Shown piece after piece: positions 1 to 20,300 of a DNA stretch of 40,517 bases (positions within the stretch are counted from its first letter, which is position 1; every line of letters starts with the position of its first letter). The position numbers and the translations under genes are program-made. The DNA lies in contig NZ_BEWA01000040.1 in the NCBI RefSeq assembly GCF_003112535.1, positions 1-40,517 of the forward strand. The letters run 5' to 3'. Source of the stretch: Streptomyces rishiriensis (GTDB lineage: Bacteria > Actinomycetota > Actinomycetes > Streptomycetales > Streptomycetaceae). Under the pieces are notes generated by a model. It was not told the DNA's origin. It was given only the letters and a program-made list of their open reading frames with translations, and ran no database searches.

Positions 1-3
1 GGG

Positions 4-34
4 GGGTGCCTCTATGTCTTTCGTCAAGGCACCC
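4..34. repeat. Short inverted repeat at the downstream end of the IS110 element
   Basis: A 7-bp perfect inverted repeat (GGGTGCC at 4-10, GGCACCC at 28-34) flanks a 17-base spacer. It lies 34-64 bases past the transposase stop. It could be part of the element's 3' end or a transcription terminator for the transposase. The left flank beyond base 1 is not available to decide. Confidence 0.4.
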
Positions 35-67
35 AGGTTCGGTTTGGGGTGGTGTGACTTGTGGGGG

Positions 68-1285
68 TCATGCGGCGAGTTCGACGTCCTCAGGGATGCG
101 GGGTTCGTAGAAGGTGCCGTCTCGGAGCATGGCGAACAGGACGCTGATGCGTTGGCGGGCCAGGCGGAGGAGGGCCTGGGTGTGGGTTTTGCCGCGGGCT
201 CGTTGCTTGTCGTAGTAGGTGCGGGAGGCGGGGTCGGCGTTCATGCAGGCGAAGGCGGAGAGGAACATTGCCCGTTTGAGCTGACGGTTTCCGCCTCGGG
301 GTGCGTGTTCGCCGTGGATCGAGGTTCCGGACGACTTCGTGGCCGGGGCCAGGCCGGCGTAGGAGGCGAGGTGGGCGGCGGTGGGGAAGCTGGTGCCGTC
401 GCCGACGGTGACCAGCAGGACGGCGGCGGTCCTGACGCCGACGCCGGGCATCGACGTCAGGACCGGGGAAAGAGGGTGGGCCTCCAGCAGGGCGTTGATC
501 TGGGCTTCCAGGGCCCGGCGCTGGGTGTGGACGGCGGCGAGCGAGGCGGCCAGGGAGGGCACGACGATGTCGAGGGTGCCGGTGCCGGGCACGACGACGG
601 TCTGTTCGTCGAGCGCGTCGAAGACGTCGTCGATCAGCCGCTGGGCCATGCGCGGCGCCTTGGGCCGGATCAGTTCCACGAGTCTGCGACGGCCGGCCTT
701 GCGCAGGGCGGCCGGGGAGCCGTAGCGCTCCAGGAGCCAGGTGACGGCCTGGTGGTCCAGGCGAGGGCCGAGGACGCGTTCGAGGCTGGGGTGGAACTGG
801 GTGAGCAGGCCGCGTATCCGGTTGGACGTGCGGGTGGCCTCGGCGGCGAGGTCCTGGTCGAAGCCGACGAGCACGGTCAGCTCGGCGGTGATCTCGTCGG
901 TCAGTTCCAGCGAGCGCAGGGTGTGCGGCATGGTGCGGGCGGCGTCGGCGATGACCGCGGCGTCCTTGGCGTCGGTCTTGGCCTCGCCCGGGTAGAGGTC
1001 GGCGATCCGGCGCATGGCGAGTCCGGGCAGGTAGGCGACCTGGCAGCCCGCGTCACGGGCGACGGTCAGCGGGAGGGCGCCGATGGAGGCGGGCTGGTCC
1101 ACGATCACCAGCACGGTGCCGAACTTCGCGGTCAGCTTGTCGAAGACGGCCCGCAGTTTTGGCTCGCTGTTCGGCAGTTGCTTGTCGAAGACCTTCTTCC
1201 CGGCCGGGGTCAGCCCGTGGCCGTGATGGCTGCTCTTGCCGACGTCCAGGCCGAGGAACACGCCCACGTCTTCGGTGTCGAACAT
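68..1285 (-). CDS. IS110-family transposase (RNA-guided DEDD recombinase)
   Basis: A 405-residue protein with the two IS110 domains. The N-terminal RuvC-like DEDD domain shows GLDVGK (Asp14), IVDQPAS (Asp63, where many members have Glu) and TDAKDA (Asp105, Asp108). The C-terminal Transposase_20 domain shows MPGVG (about 279-283), a helix-hairpin-helix-like segment, then ASYAGLAP and KSSG, whose Ser319 matches the conserved catalytic serine, followed by GGNRQLK. Family members excise and insert the element through a circular intermediate, guided by an element-encoded bridge RNA. I chose the ATG at 1285 because GGGAAAGG lies just upstream and homology begins there. An in-frame ATG at 1435 would add 50 basic, low-complexity residues that are probably non-coding RNA sequence. 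No frameshift or stop is seen, so it may be active. Confidence 0.93.
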   Translation of the reverse strand: MFDTEDVGVFLGLDVGKSSHHGHGLTPAGKKVFDKQLPNSEPKLRAVFDKLTAKFGTVLVIVDQPASIGALPLTVARDAGCQVAYLPGLAMRRIADLYPGEAKTDAKDAAVIADAARTMPHTLRSLELTDEITAELTVLVGFDQDLAAEATRTSNRIRGLLTQFHPSLERVLGPRLDHQAVTWLLERYGSPAALRKAGRRRLVELIRPKAPRMAQRLIDDVFDALDEQTVVVPGTGTLDIVVPSLAASLAAVHTQRRALEAQINALLEAHPLSPVLTSMPGVGVRTAAVLLVTVGDGTSFPTAAHLASYAGLAPATKSSGTSIHGEHAPRGGNRQLKRAMFLSAFACMNADPASRTYYDKQRARGKTHTQALLRLARQRISVLFAMLRDGTFYEPRIPEDVELAA

Positions 1286-1500
1286 CGCGCCTTTCCCAGG
1301 GTGTTGACGGTGCCGGCCTCGGCTTCGGTGTCGTACGCGCGCATCCACGTTATGCAGACCTGCCGCTCGCGAGCTGTCCGGCAGTGCGCCGGACCGGGCG
1401 GTGGCCGGACCTCTCATCAGCGTCTCCGACGGCACCTCCCGGGCCCGGTGACACCACCCCCCAGGTCATCCGTTCGACAGGGGGCAACAGTCATGCCGGG
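1286..1500 (-). ncRNA. Candidate IS110 bridge RNA region upstream of the transposase
   Basis: This non-coding stretch is directly upstream of the transposase start, where IS110-group elements encode the bridge RNA that pairs with target and donor DNA. It is rich in secondary structure. There is a perfect 7-bp stem with a 5-base loop (1376-1382 with 1388-1394), a 10-base palindrome at 1365-1374, a run of six C at 1457-1462 facing a run of five G at 1480-1484, and GGGCCC-centred palindromes near 1440-1446 and 1496-1502. The call rests on position and foldability. I cannot define the target-binding and donor-binding loops or the exact ends without the flanking target and related copies. Confidence 0.42.
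1290..1297 (-). promoter_or_regulatory. Ribosome binding site of the IS110 transposase
   Basis: On the minus strand GGGAAAGG ends four bases before the ATG at 1285. It is the only purine-rich site suitably placed for any in-frame start here, and it favours the 405-residue form over the longer reading frame. Confidence 0.6.
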
Positions 1501-1514
1501 CCCGGAGGCCAGCG

Positions 1515-1549
1515 GCCCCGTTGCGGAACCGCGGAAAACATAACGGGGC
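1515..1549 (-). terminator. Hairpin downstream of the last PKS gene, possible terminator
   Basis: GCCCCGTT at 1515-1522 and AACGGGGC at 1542-1549 form an 8-bp perfect stem around a 19-base loop. On the minus strand this begins 24 bases after the PKS stop codon at 1574-1576, a good place for a terminator. There is no U-tract, which is common for Streptomyces terminators. It could instead belong to the end of the IS110 element. Confidence 0.42.
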
Positions 1550-1573
1550 AGGGCCTCGGTGCCGGGGGGCCGG

Positions 1574-12484
<10,911 letters not shown>

Positions 12485-12490
12485 GTGTTG

Positions 12491-12496
12491 TCACCC
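12491..12496 (-). promoter_or_regulatory. Ribosome binding site of PKS-III
   Basis: On the minus strand GGGTGA lies six bases before the ATG at 12484, within the 37-base gap between the PKS-II stop and PKS-III start. It is a weak match to the anti-Shine-Dalgarno sequence. No terminator or promoter is visible in this gap, consistent with one operon. Confidence 0.4.
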
Positions 12497-12521
12497 GTTC
12501 TCAGGTCCCTTGGCCACGCCG

Positions 12522-15500
12522 TCAGGAGATGCCGAGGTCGTTCTCGATGAAGTCGAAGATCTCGTCCGCGCCGGCGGACTGGATCCGGTCGCTGACGTCG
12601 TCCCCGTCGGTGGCGGGGACGACGGCGGCACCGCCGCCGGTGGAGCCGGTGAAACCTGTGAGGAGCGACTGCAGCCGGGCGCCGATGCGGTCGCGCCGGA
12701 CGTCGTCCTGTGCCAGTGCGCTCAGGGCCGCCTCCAGGGAGTCCAGCCCGGCGAGGACGGTTTCGGCGCCTTCGGCGTCGTCCGAGAGCCGGCCGCGCAG
12801 ATACCCGGCGAGCGCGGTGGCGCTCGGCTGGTCGAACAGCAGGGTGGCGGGCAGGGCGAGGCCGGTGGCGGCGCCGATCCGGTTGCGCAGCTCTACCGCC
12901 ATCAACGAGTCGAAGCCGAGGGCGTTGAACGCCGTGGCGGCACCGACCCGGTCGGTGCCGGTGTGGCCGAGGACGGCGGCGGCCTCGGTCCGCACCAGAG
13001 CGGTCAGGGTGCGTTCGCGTTCGGCCGCGGACTGTCCGGCGAGCCGTTCGCGCAGGGCCTGCGGGGCGCCCGTGGCGCTCTGCGGGCGGCGGGCGTGCAG
13101 GTCACGGAGCTCGGGGAGTGCGGCGAGCAGCGGGCTGGGCCGGGAGGTGGTGAAGCCGGGCGCGAAGCGTGCCCAGTCGATGTCGGCGACGGCGAGGACG
13201 GCGTCGGTGCGTGCGACGGCCCGGCCGAGGGCGTCGACCGCCCGCTCGGGGTCGAGCGGGTCGATGCCGCCGCGCCGCATGCGGTTCTCGCTGTCGGCGT
13301 CGGCGGTGGCCATGCCGCCGCCCGCCCACGGCCCCCACGCCAGCGACGTGGCGGGCAGCCCGGCGGCTCTGCGCTGTTCGGCCAGGGCGTCCAGATAGGC
13401 GTTGGCCGCCGCGTAGTTGGCCTGGCCGATGGTGCCGAGGGTGCCGGAGATCGACGAGTACAGGACGAACGCGGTGAGTTCGCGCCCACGCGTCAGTTCG
13501 TCGAGATGGCGGGCGGCGGCGAGCTTGGGCCGCAGGACGCGGTCCAGGGCTGCGGCGTCCATGCCGTCGAGAAGCCGGTCGTCGAGCACGCCCGCGGTGT
13601 GCACGACGGCGTCGACGGGGTGCTCGGCGAGCAGTTCGGCGAGCGCGTCGCGGTCGGCGGTGTCGCAGGCGGCCAGGACCAGTTCGGTGCCGGAGTCGGC
13701 GAGCGCGTCCTTGAGGCGGGAGGCGCCGTCGGAACCCGCGCCGGACCGGCTGACGGCCACGATGCGGGCGGCGCCCTGCGCGGCGAGCCAGGCGGCCGTG
13801 CGCAGACCGAGTGCTCCGGTGGCTCCCGTGAGCAGGACGGTGCCGGACCAGTCGGGCGCGGCCGCCAGCGGCGCGCCGGCCGGAACGCGCTCGAGGCGGC
13901 GCACGAACGTCCCGGCGGGCCGTACGGCGATCTGGTCCTCGCCTGCCCGGTCGGCCAGCGCCGCGGCCAGGCGACGGGCCACGTCGTGCGCGAGGGCGGT
14001 GTCGGTGCCCGCGGGCAGGTCCACCAGACCGCCCCAGAGCTGCGGGTGTTCGAGGGCGGCGGTGCGGCCCAGTCCCCACACGGCGGCCTGTTCGGGGACG
14101 ACGGGCGCCTCCGTCCCGAGGACGCCGGCGGCGCCCGCGGTGAGCGCCCACAGGCGGACCGCGTCGGTGCCCGCGGCTCCGTCGGCGAGGGCCTGGACGA
14201 GGGCGCAGGTCGCGGCGAGGCCGGCCGGGACGGCGTCGAGTCCGGGCAGCGCGGCGGTGTCGGCGGCGAGCAGCGACAGCACGCCCGTCCAGGGCCCGTC
14301 GTCGTCCTGCCGCAGGGCGCCCAGGGCGGCGGCCAGGACCGTGCGGTCGGCGGTGGCGCATTCGACGGGCAGGACACGGACGTGGGCGCCGTGCGCGGTG
14401 AGCGCGTCCGCGACGGAGGCGGCCCAGGCTCCGCCGTCGAGCCGGTCGGGGACGGCGAGGACCCAGGCGCCGGCGGGCGTGGCCGCGTTCTCCGTGGTGG
14501 GCCGCCACACGACACGGTGCTCCCAGCCCTGGATCTCCGCCTGCCTGCGGTCCTCGCCGCGCCAGGCGGCGAGGGCCGGCAGTACGGCGCTGAGCGGGGC
14601 GTCGGCGTCGACCGCGAGGCGCTCGGCGAGGGCCGAGGCGTCCGTCGACTCGACGAGTTTCCAGAACGCGGTCTCCTGGCCGGCCGCGGCGGCAGCCGGC
14701 GCGGACGCCTCCAGCCAGAAGCGCTCGCGCTGGAAGGCGTACGTCGGCAGGGGCACGGGCCGGGCCCCGGCGTCGGCCGGCGGCGCCGGCACGTCGCCGA
14801 GCCCGTGCACGTACAGCGTGGCGGCGGCGAGCAGCGCGGAGCGGCCCTCGGGCGTGTCGCGGCGCGTCAGGGGTACGGCGGTCACCGCGGCGGAGGCGCT
14901 GAGGCCGTCCTGGACCAGGGTGGTGAGGGTGGCGTCGGGGCCGAGTTCGAGGGTGAGGGTGACGCCGTTCGCCTCAAGGGTGCGGACGGTGTCGCCGAAG
15001 CGGACGGCCCGGCGGACGTGGCGCACCCAGTAGTCGGGGGTGGTCAGGTCGTCGCCGGCCGCGAGGTCGCCGGTCACGTTGGACACGACGGGGACGGTGG
15101 GGTGGTGGAAGCGGACGCGGGCGGCGACGGCGCGGAACTCGTCGAGCATGGCGTCCATCAGCGGCGAGTGGAAGGCGTGGCTGACCCGCAGGCGCCGGGT
15201 CTTGCGGCCGCGGGCCGCGAACTCGGCGGTGATCGCCTCCACGTCCTCGGCGTGGCCGGAGACGACCACGGAGACCGGTCCGTTGACCGCGGCGACGGCG
15301 ACGCGGTCGGCCCGGTCCTCCAGCAGGGGCAGGACCTCGTCCTCGGTCGCCTCCAGGGCGGCCATGGCGCCGCCCTCGGGCAGGTTCTGCATGAGCCGGC
15401 CCCGGGCCGCGACCAGGGCGCAGGCGTCGGCCAGGTCGAGGACTCCGCAGACGTGGGCGGCGGTCAGTTCGCCGATGGAGTGCCCGGCGACCACGTCGGG

Positions 15501-17325
15501 CAGGACGCCCCAGGACCGGACCAGGGCGTGGGCCGCGGTGCCGTACGCGAAGAGGGCGGCCTGCGTGTAGGCGGTGCGGTCCAGCAGGGCGGCCTCGGCG
15601 CTGTCCGGGGCGGCGAAGACGACGTCGCGCAGCGGCGGTCCGTCGAGGTGGAGGTCGAGTCCGGCGCACACCTCGTCGAAGGTGCGCGCGTAGACGGGGT
15701 GTGCGTCGTACAGGTCGCGGCCCATGCCGGGGCGCTGGGCGCCCTGTCCGCTGAACAGGAGGGCGAGCCGTGCGCCGCCGGCGGCGCCGGTGGCGGTACG
15801 GGCGTCCGGCTCGCCGGCGGCGACGGCGGCGAGCCCGGCCAGGAGTTCCGCGCGGTCCGAGGCGACGACGGCGGCGCGGTGGGCGTGCGGATGGCGGGCG
15901 ACGACGAGGGTGCGGGCGAGGTCGCGGGGGTCGTCCTCGTGGCGCAGCAGGTGGGTGTGCAGCCGGGCGGCCTGGGCGCGCAGCGCGTCCGGGGTGTGCC
16001 CGGAGAGGGGGTGCACCCGGGGCACGGCGGCGGGCGCCGCCCGTTCGGCGGCGGGCTGGGCGGCGGGCGGCTCCTCCAGGACGACGTGGGCGTTGCTGCC
16101 GCTGATCCCGAAGGAGGACACGCCCGCGCGGCGCGGCCGGTCGGGGCGGGCCGGCCAGGGACGGGCCTCGGTGAGCAGCTCGATGGCGCCGCTGGACCAG
16201 TCGATGTGCGGGGAGGGCTCGTCGACGTGCAGGGTGCGCGGCAGTTCGCCGTGGTGCATGGCCATGACCATCTTGATGACGCCCGCGGCTCCCGCGGCGG
16301 CCTGGGTGTGGCCGAAGTTGGACTTCGCGGATCCCAGCAGCAGGGGTTCCGCGTCGCGTTCGCGGCCGTAGGTCGCGAACAGCGCCTGGGCCTCGATGGG
16401 GTCGCCGAGGGTGGTTCCGGTGCCGTGCGCCTCGACGGCGTCGACGTCGGACGGGGCGAGCCCGGCCGAGGCCAGCGCCTGTCGGATGACGCGCTCCTGG
16501 GAGGGGCCGTTGGGGGCGGTGAGGCCGTTGGACGCGCCGTCCTGGTTGGTGGCGGAACCGCGGATCACGGCGAGGACGGGGTGGCCTTGGCGGCGGGCGT
16601 CGGAGAGGCGTTCCAGCAGGAGCATGCCGACGCCCTCGGAGAAGCTGGTGCCGTCGGCGGCGGCGGCGAAGGCCTTGCAGCGGCCGTCGGCGGCCAGCCC
16701 GTTCTGGGCCGTGAACTCGGTGTAGGTGCCGGGGGTGGCCATGACCGTGACCCCGCCGGCCAGGGCCATCGAGCACTCGCCCTGGCGCAGGGCGTGGGCG
16801 GCGAGGTGCAGGGCGACCAGCGCGGACGAGCAGGCGGTGTCGACCGTCATGGTCGGCCCCTCCAGGCCGAAGGTGTAGGCGACGCGGCCGGAGATGACGC
16901 TGCCGGACACGCCGAGTCCGATGTAGCCCTCCATGCCTTCGGGGATGTCGGCCAGGCCGGAGGCGTAGCCGGAGCCCATCGCGCCGACGTAGACGCCGGT
17001 GCCGCTGCCGCGCAGGGAGAGCGGATCGATCCCGGCGCGTTCGAAGACCTCCCAGGAGGTTTCCAGCAGCAGCCGCTGCTGGGGGTCCATGGCGAGGGCC
17101 TCGCGAGGTGCGATGCCGAAGAGGGAGGCGTCGAAGTGCGTGGCGCCGTAGAGGAATCCGGCCTCCAGGCCGGGCAGGCGGTCCAGGTCCCAGCCACGGT
17201 CGGTGGGGAAGGCGCCGATGGCGTCGCCGCCCTCGGAGACGAAACGCCACAGGTCCTCGGGGGAGGCGACCCCGCCGGGGTACTGGCAGGCCATGGCGAC
17301 GACGACGACCGGGTCGTCCTCGCCG
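12522..17325 (-). other. PKS module M6: KS-AT(malonyl)-KR-ACP
   Basis: Approximate positions: KS 16078-17318, AT 14712-15772, KR 13100-14520 (catalytic from 13846), ACP 12800-13030, docking tail 12525-12790. KS has DTACSSA, HGTGT and NFGHT. AT has GHSIGE and HAFHS, so malonyl-CoA. KR has TGATGALG, LDD and the Ser/Tyr/Asn set with no A-type Trp, so B-type. No DH. Predicted contribution: unbranched unit at C5-C6 and a hydroxyl at C7. Confidence 0.92.
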
Positions 17326-20300
17326 GCTGCGGCCCGGGTGGTGGCGAACTCCTCGGTGGCACCCGCGAGTTCGCGTACGAGGTGACGGGCGAGCGCGGTG
17401 GGGCGGGGGTGGTCGAAGACGAGCGTGGCCGGCAGCCGTAGTCCGGTCTCGGCGTTGAGGCGGTTGCGCAGGTCGACGGAGCTGAGGGAGTCGAAGCCGA
17501 GGTCCTTGAAGGACTGTTCGCCGTCGACGGCGCCGGCCGAGCCGTGGCCGAGGGCGACGGCGGCATGGCGGCGGACCAGCTCCAGCAGGTGGCGCTCCTG
17601 TTCGGGGGCGGACAGGCCGGACAGGAGGCGGCTCAGTGCGGAGGAGTCCGCGTCCGCGGCGCGGGCGGTCCGCCGGGCGGGGGCCGCCGGGACGAGGCCG
17701 TGCAGGAGGGCGGGCAGCCGTCCGGCCGAGGCGGCGGAGCGCAGCGCGGCGGGGTCGGTGCGCAGCGGCGCGAGCAGCGGCTCGCCGGCGGCGAGAGCCT
17801 CGTCGAGCAGGCGCAGGGCACGGTCCGGGTCCAGGGCGGGCAGTCCGGAGGCCGCGATGCGGCGCCGGCCGTCCTCGCCGAGGCCTCCGGTCATGCCGCT
17901 GTCGTGGTCCCACAGCGTCCAGGCCAGCGAGGTGGCGGGCAGGCCGGTGGCGTGGCGGTGGTGGGCCAGGGCGTCCAGGACGGTGTTGGCGGCGGCGTAG
18001 TTGGCCTGTCCGGCGCCGCCCAGCAGGCCGGAGGCCGAGGAGAACAGGACGAACGCGGTGAGGTCGGCGTCCCGGGTCGCCTCGTGCAGGGTGAGCGCGG
18101 CGTCCGCCTTCGCCCGCAGCACGGCGGCGAGCCGGTCGGGGGTGAGCGAGCCGAACACGCCGTCGTCGAGGACGCCGGCGGTGTGCACCACGGCGCGCAG
18201 CGGCCGCTGGGCGGGCAGCGTGCCGAGGAGGTCGGCCAGGGCTTCCGGGTCGGCGGCGTCGCACGCCTCGACGCGTACGACGGCGCCGTGGGCGGTGAGT
18301 TCGTCGGTCAGCTCGCGGGCGCCGGGGGCTTCGGCGCCCCGCCGGGAGGTCAGCACCAGGGAGCGCACGCCGTGCGCGGCGACCAGACGGCGGGCGACCA
18401 GCGCGCCGAGCGCACCGGTGCCGCCGGTGATGAGGACCGTGCCCTCGGCGTCCCAGACGGGCGCCCGGTCGGCTGCGGGGATTCGGGTCAGCGCGGGGGT
18501 GAGCAGCATGCCGTCGCGCAGGGCGAACTGGGTCGCCCCCGCGCCGACGGCGGCCGCGAGGGCCGCGCGGGAGGCTGCGGTGTCGTCGACGTCGGCGACG
18601 ACGACGCGTCCCGGGTTCTCGGTCTGGGCCGAGCGGACCAGACCCCAGACGGCGGCCGCGGACAGGTCGGTGACGTCCTCGCCGTCGACCGCGCCGACGG
18701 CGCCGCGCGTGACGATCACGATCGGGGCGCTGTCGGTGCGCGGATCGGCCAGCAGTGTCTGCAGGCCGGTCAGGACGCGGCCGGCGATGCCGGCCGGGGT
18801 CTCGCCGGGAGCGGAGACGCACGGCAGGACCACGGCCGAGGGGGCGTCGTCGGCGCCGAGCGCCGGCCAGGCGGGGACCAGGCCCGCGGGATCGTCGCCG
18901 GCGAGCCGCAGGCCGTCGGCGACCGGGGCGTCGGGCAGCGCGGTGTCGCTCCAGCGCACCGCGTACAGGGCGCCGTCGGCGGGCCGGGAGGTGTGCGGCG
19001 CGGCCGGGGAGACCGGGCGGCTGACGAGGGAGCCGACGGTGGCGACGGGGCGTCCCGTGCCGTCGGCGAGGTGCAGGCTCACGGCGCCGGAGGGACCGCG
19101 CTCCAGGCGGACCCTCAGGCCGGTGGCGCCGACGGCGTGCAGCGTGACGCCGCTGAACGCGAACGGCAGGCCCACGCCTTGCGGTTCGCCGTCGCCGTCG
19201 CCGCTGTCGTCGCCGGCGCCGGCGAGCTGGGCGTGCAGGGCGGCGTCCAGCAGCGCCGGGTGCAGGCCGAAGCGGGCGGCGTCGCGGTGCTGGTCCTCCG
19301 GGAGGGTCACCTCGGCGTACCAGATGTCGCCTGACCGCCACGCGGCCCGCAGGCCCTGGAAGGCGGGGCCGTACTGGTAGCCCTGGACGGCGAGAGCGTC
19401 GTAGAAGCCGTCCAGGGGGACGCTGCGGGCGTCGGCGGGAGGCCAGGCGACGGGCTCGGCCTCGGGTGCGGCGGGCGCCGGTGCGAGGACGGCGGCGGCG
19501 TGCCGGGTCCAGGGGCCCTCGTCGTCGGCGTCGGCCCGGGAGTGCACGGTGACCGGTCTGCGGCCGTCTGCGTCGGGGGCCCCGACGGCGATCTGGAGCT
19601 GGACGCCGGAGGCGTCCGGGAGCGCAAGCGGGGCTTCGAGCGTGAGGTCGTCCAGGAGACCGCAGCCGACCTCGTCGCCGGCGCGCAGCACGAGTTCGAC
19701 GAACGCGGCGCCCGGCAGCAGGACCGTGCCGGACACGGTGTGGTCGGCGAGCCAGGGCTGGGCTCGGGTGGACAGCCGCCCGGTGAGCAGGACCCGGTCG
19801 TCGTCGGCGACGCGGACGACGGCCCCGAGCAGCGGGTGGCCGGCGCCGACGAGGCCGGCGCCGGTGACGTCGCCGGCGCCGAGGGAGGGGCGCAGCCAGT
19901 AGCGGTCCCCCGTGAACGCGTAGGTGGGCAGGTCGACCCGCGGGTCGGCCGGGTCGCTGCCGAGCAGGGCCTCCAGTTCGACGAAGGCGCCGTGGACGTG
20001 GGCGGCGGCGACGGCGGCGAGCAGGGTGTGGGACTCGGGTCGGCCCTTGCGCAGCACGGGCACGCAGAGGCGGTCGGCGCCGTCGTCGGGCAGAGCGGTC
20101 CGGGCGAGCGCGCTGAGGGTGGCGTCGGGGCCGAGCTCCAGGTAGCGGGTGACACCGTGGGTGGCGAGCCAGTCGACGCCGTCGGCGAAGCGGACGGTGT
20201 GGCGCAGGTGGCGCACCCAGTAGTCGGCCGACGCCAGGTCCTCGGCCGTGGCCGGACGTCCGGTGAGGTCGGAGACGACGGTCAGGCGCGGGGGGTGCGC

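Larger units (their letters stand above)
1..1500 (-). mobile_element. IS110-family (IS110 group) insertion sequence, ends approximate
   Basis: The element consists of a DEDD-type transposase (68-1285, minus) with little non-coding DNA after it (67 bases or less) and about 200-290 bases before it. That asymmetry is the IS110-group arrangement; in the IS1111 group the long non-coding end follows the gene. IS110 elements usually lack clear terminal inverted repeats and make no obvious target duplication, so I cannot fix the ends. I place the 3' end near base 1, where a short hairpin (4-34) lies, and the 5' end somewhere between about 1490 and 1573. The element sits in the gap just after the final PKS gene and does not interrupt it. 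Whether it broke something further left cannot be seen. Confidence 0.72.

Noticed and set aside
1286..1435. Fifty-residue N-terminal extension of the transposase (ATG at 1435)
   Set aside because: Homology to IS110 proteins begins at the ATG at 1285, which has a good ribosome site, and the upstream DNA is better explained as structured non-coding RNA.
14..1543. Plus-strand 509-codon open frame over the IS110 transposase
   Set aside because: It is antisense to a well-supported transposase, its translation is low-complexity Gly/Val-rich text, and it has no domain or credible ribosome site.
13102..14508. Arg/Pro/Ala-rich minus-strand frames within the PKS genes (also at 6819-9197, 25309-27414, 31687-34734)
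   Set aside because: They are out-of-frame shadows of the PKS coding strand with repetitive Arg/Pro/Ala text and no ribosome site or domain.
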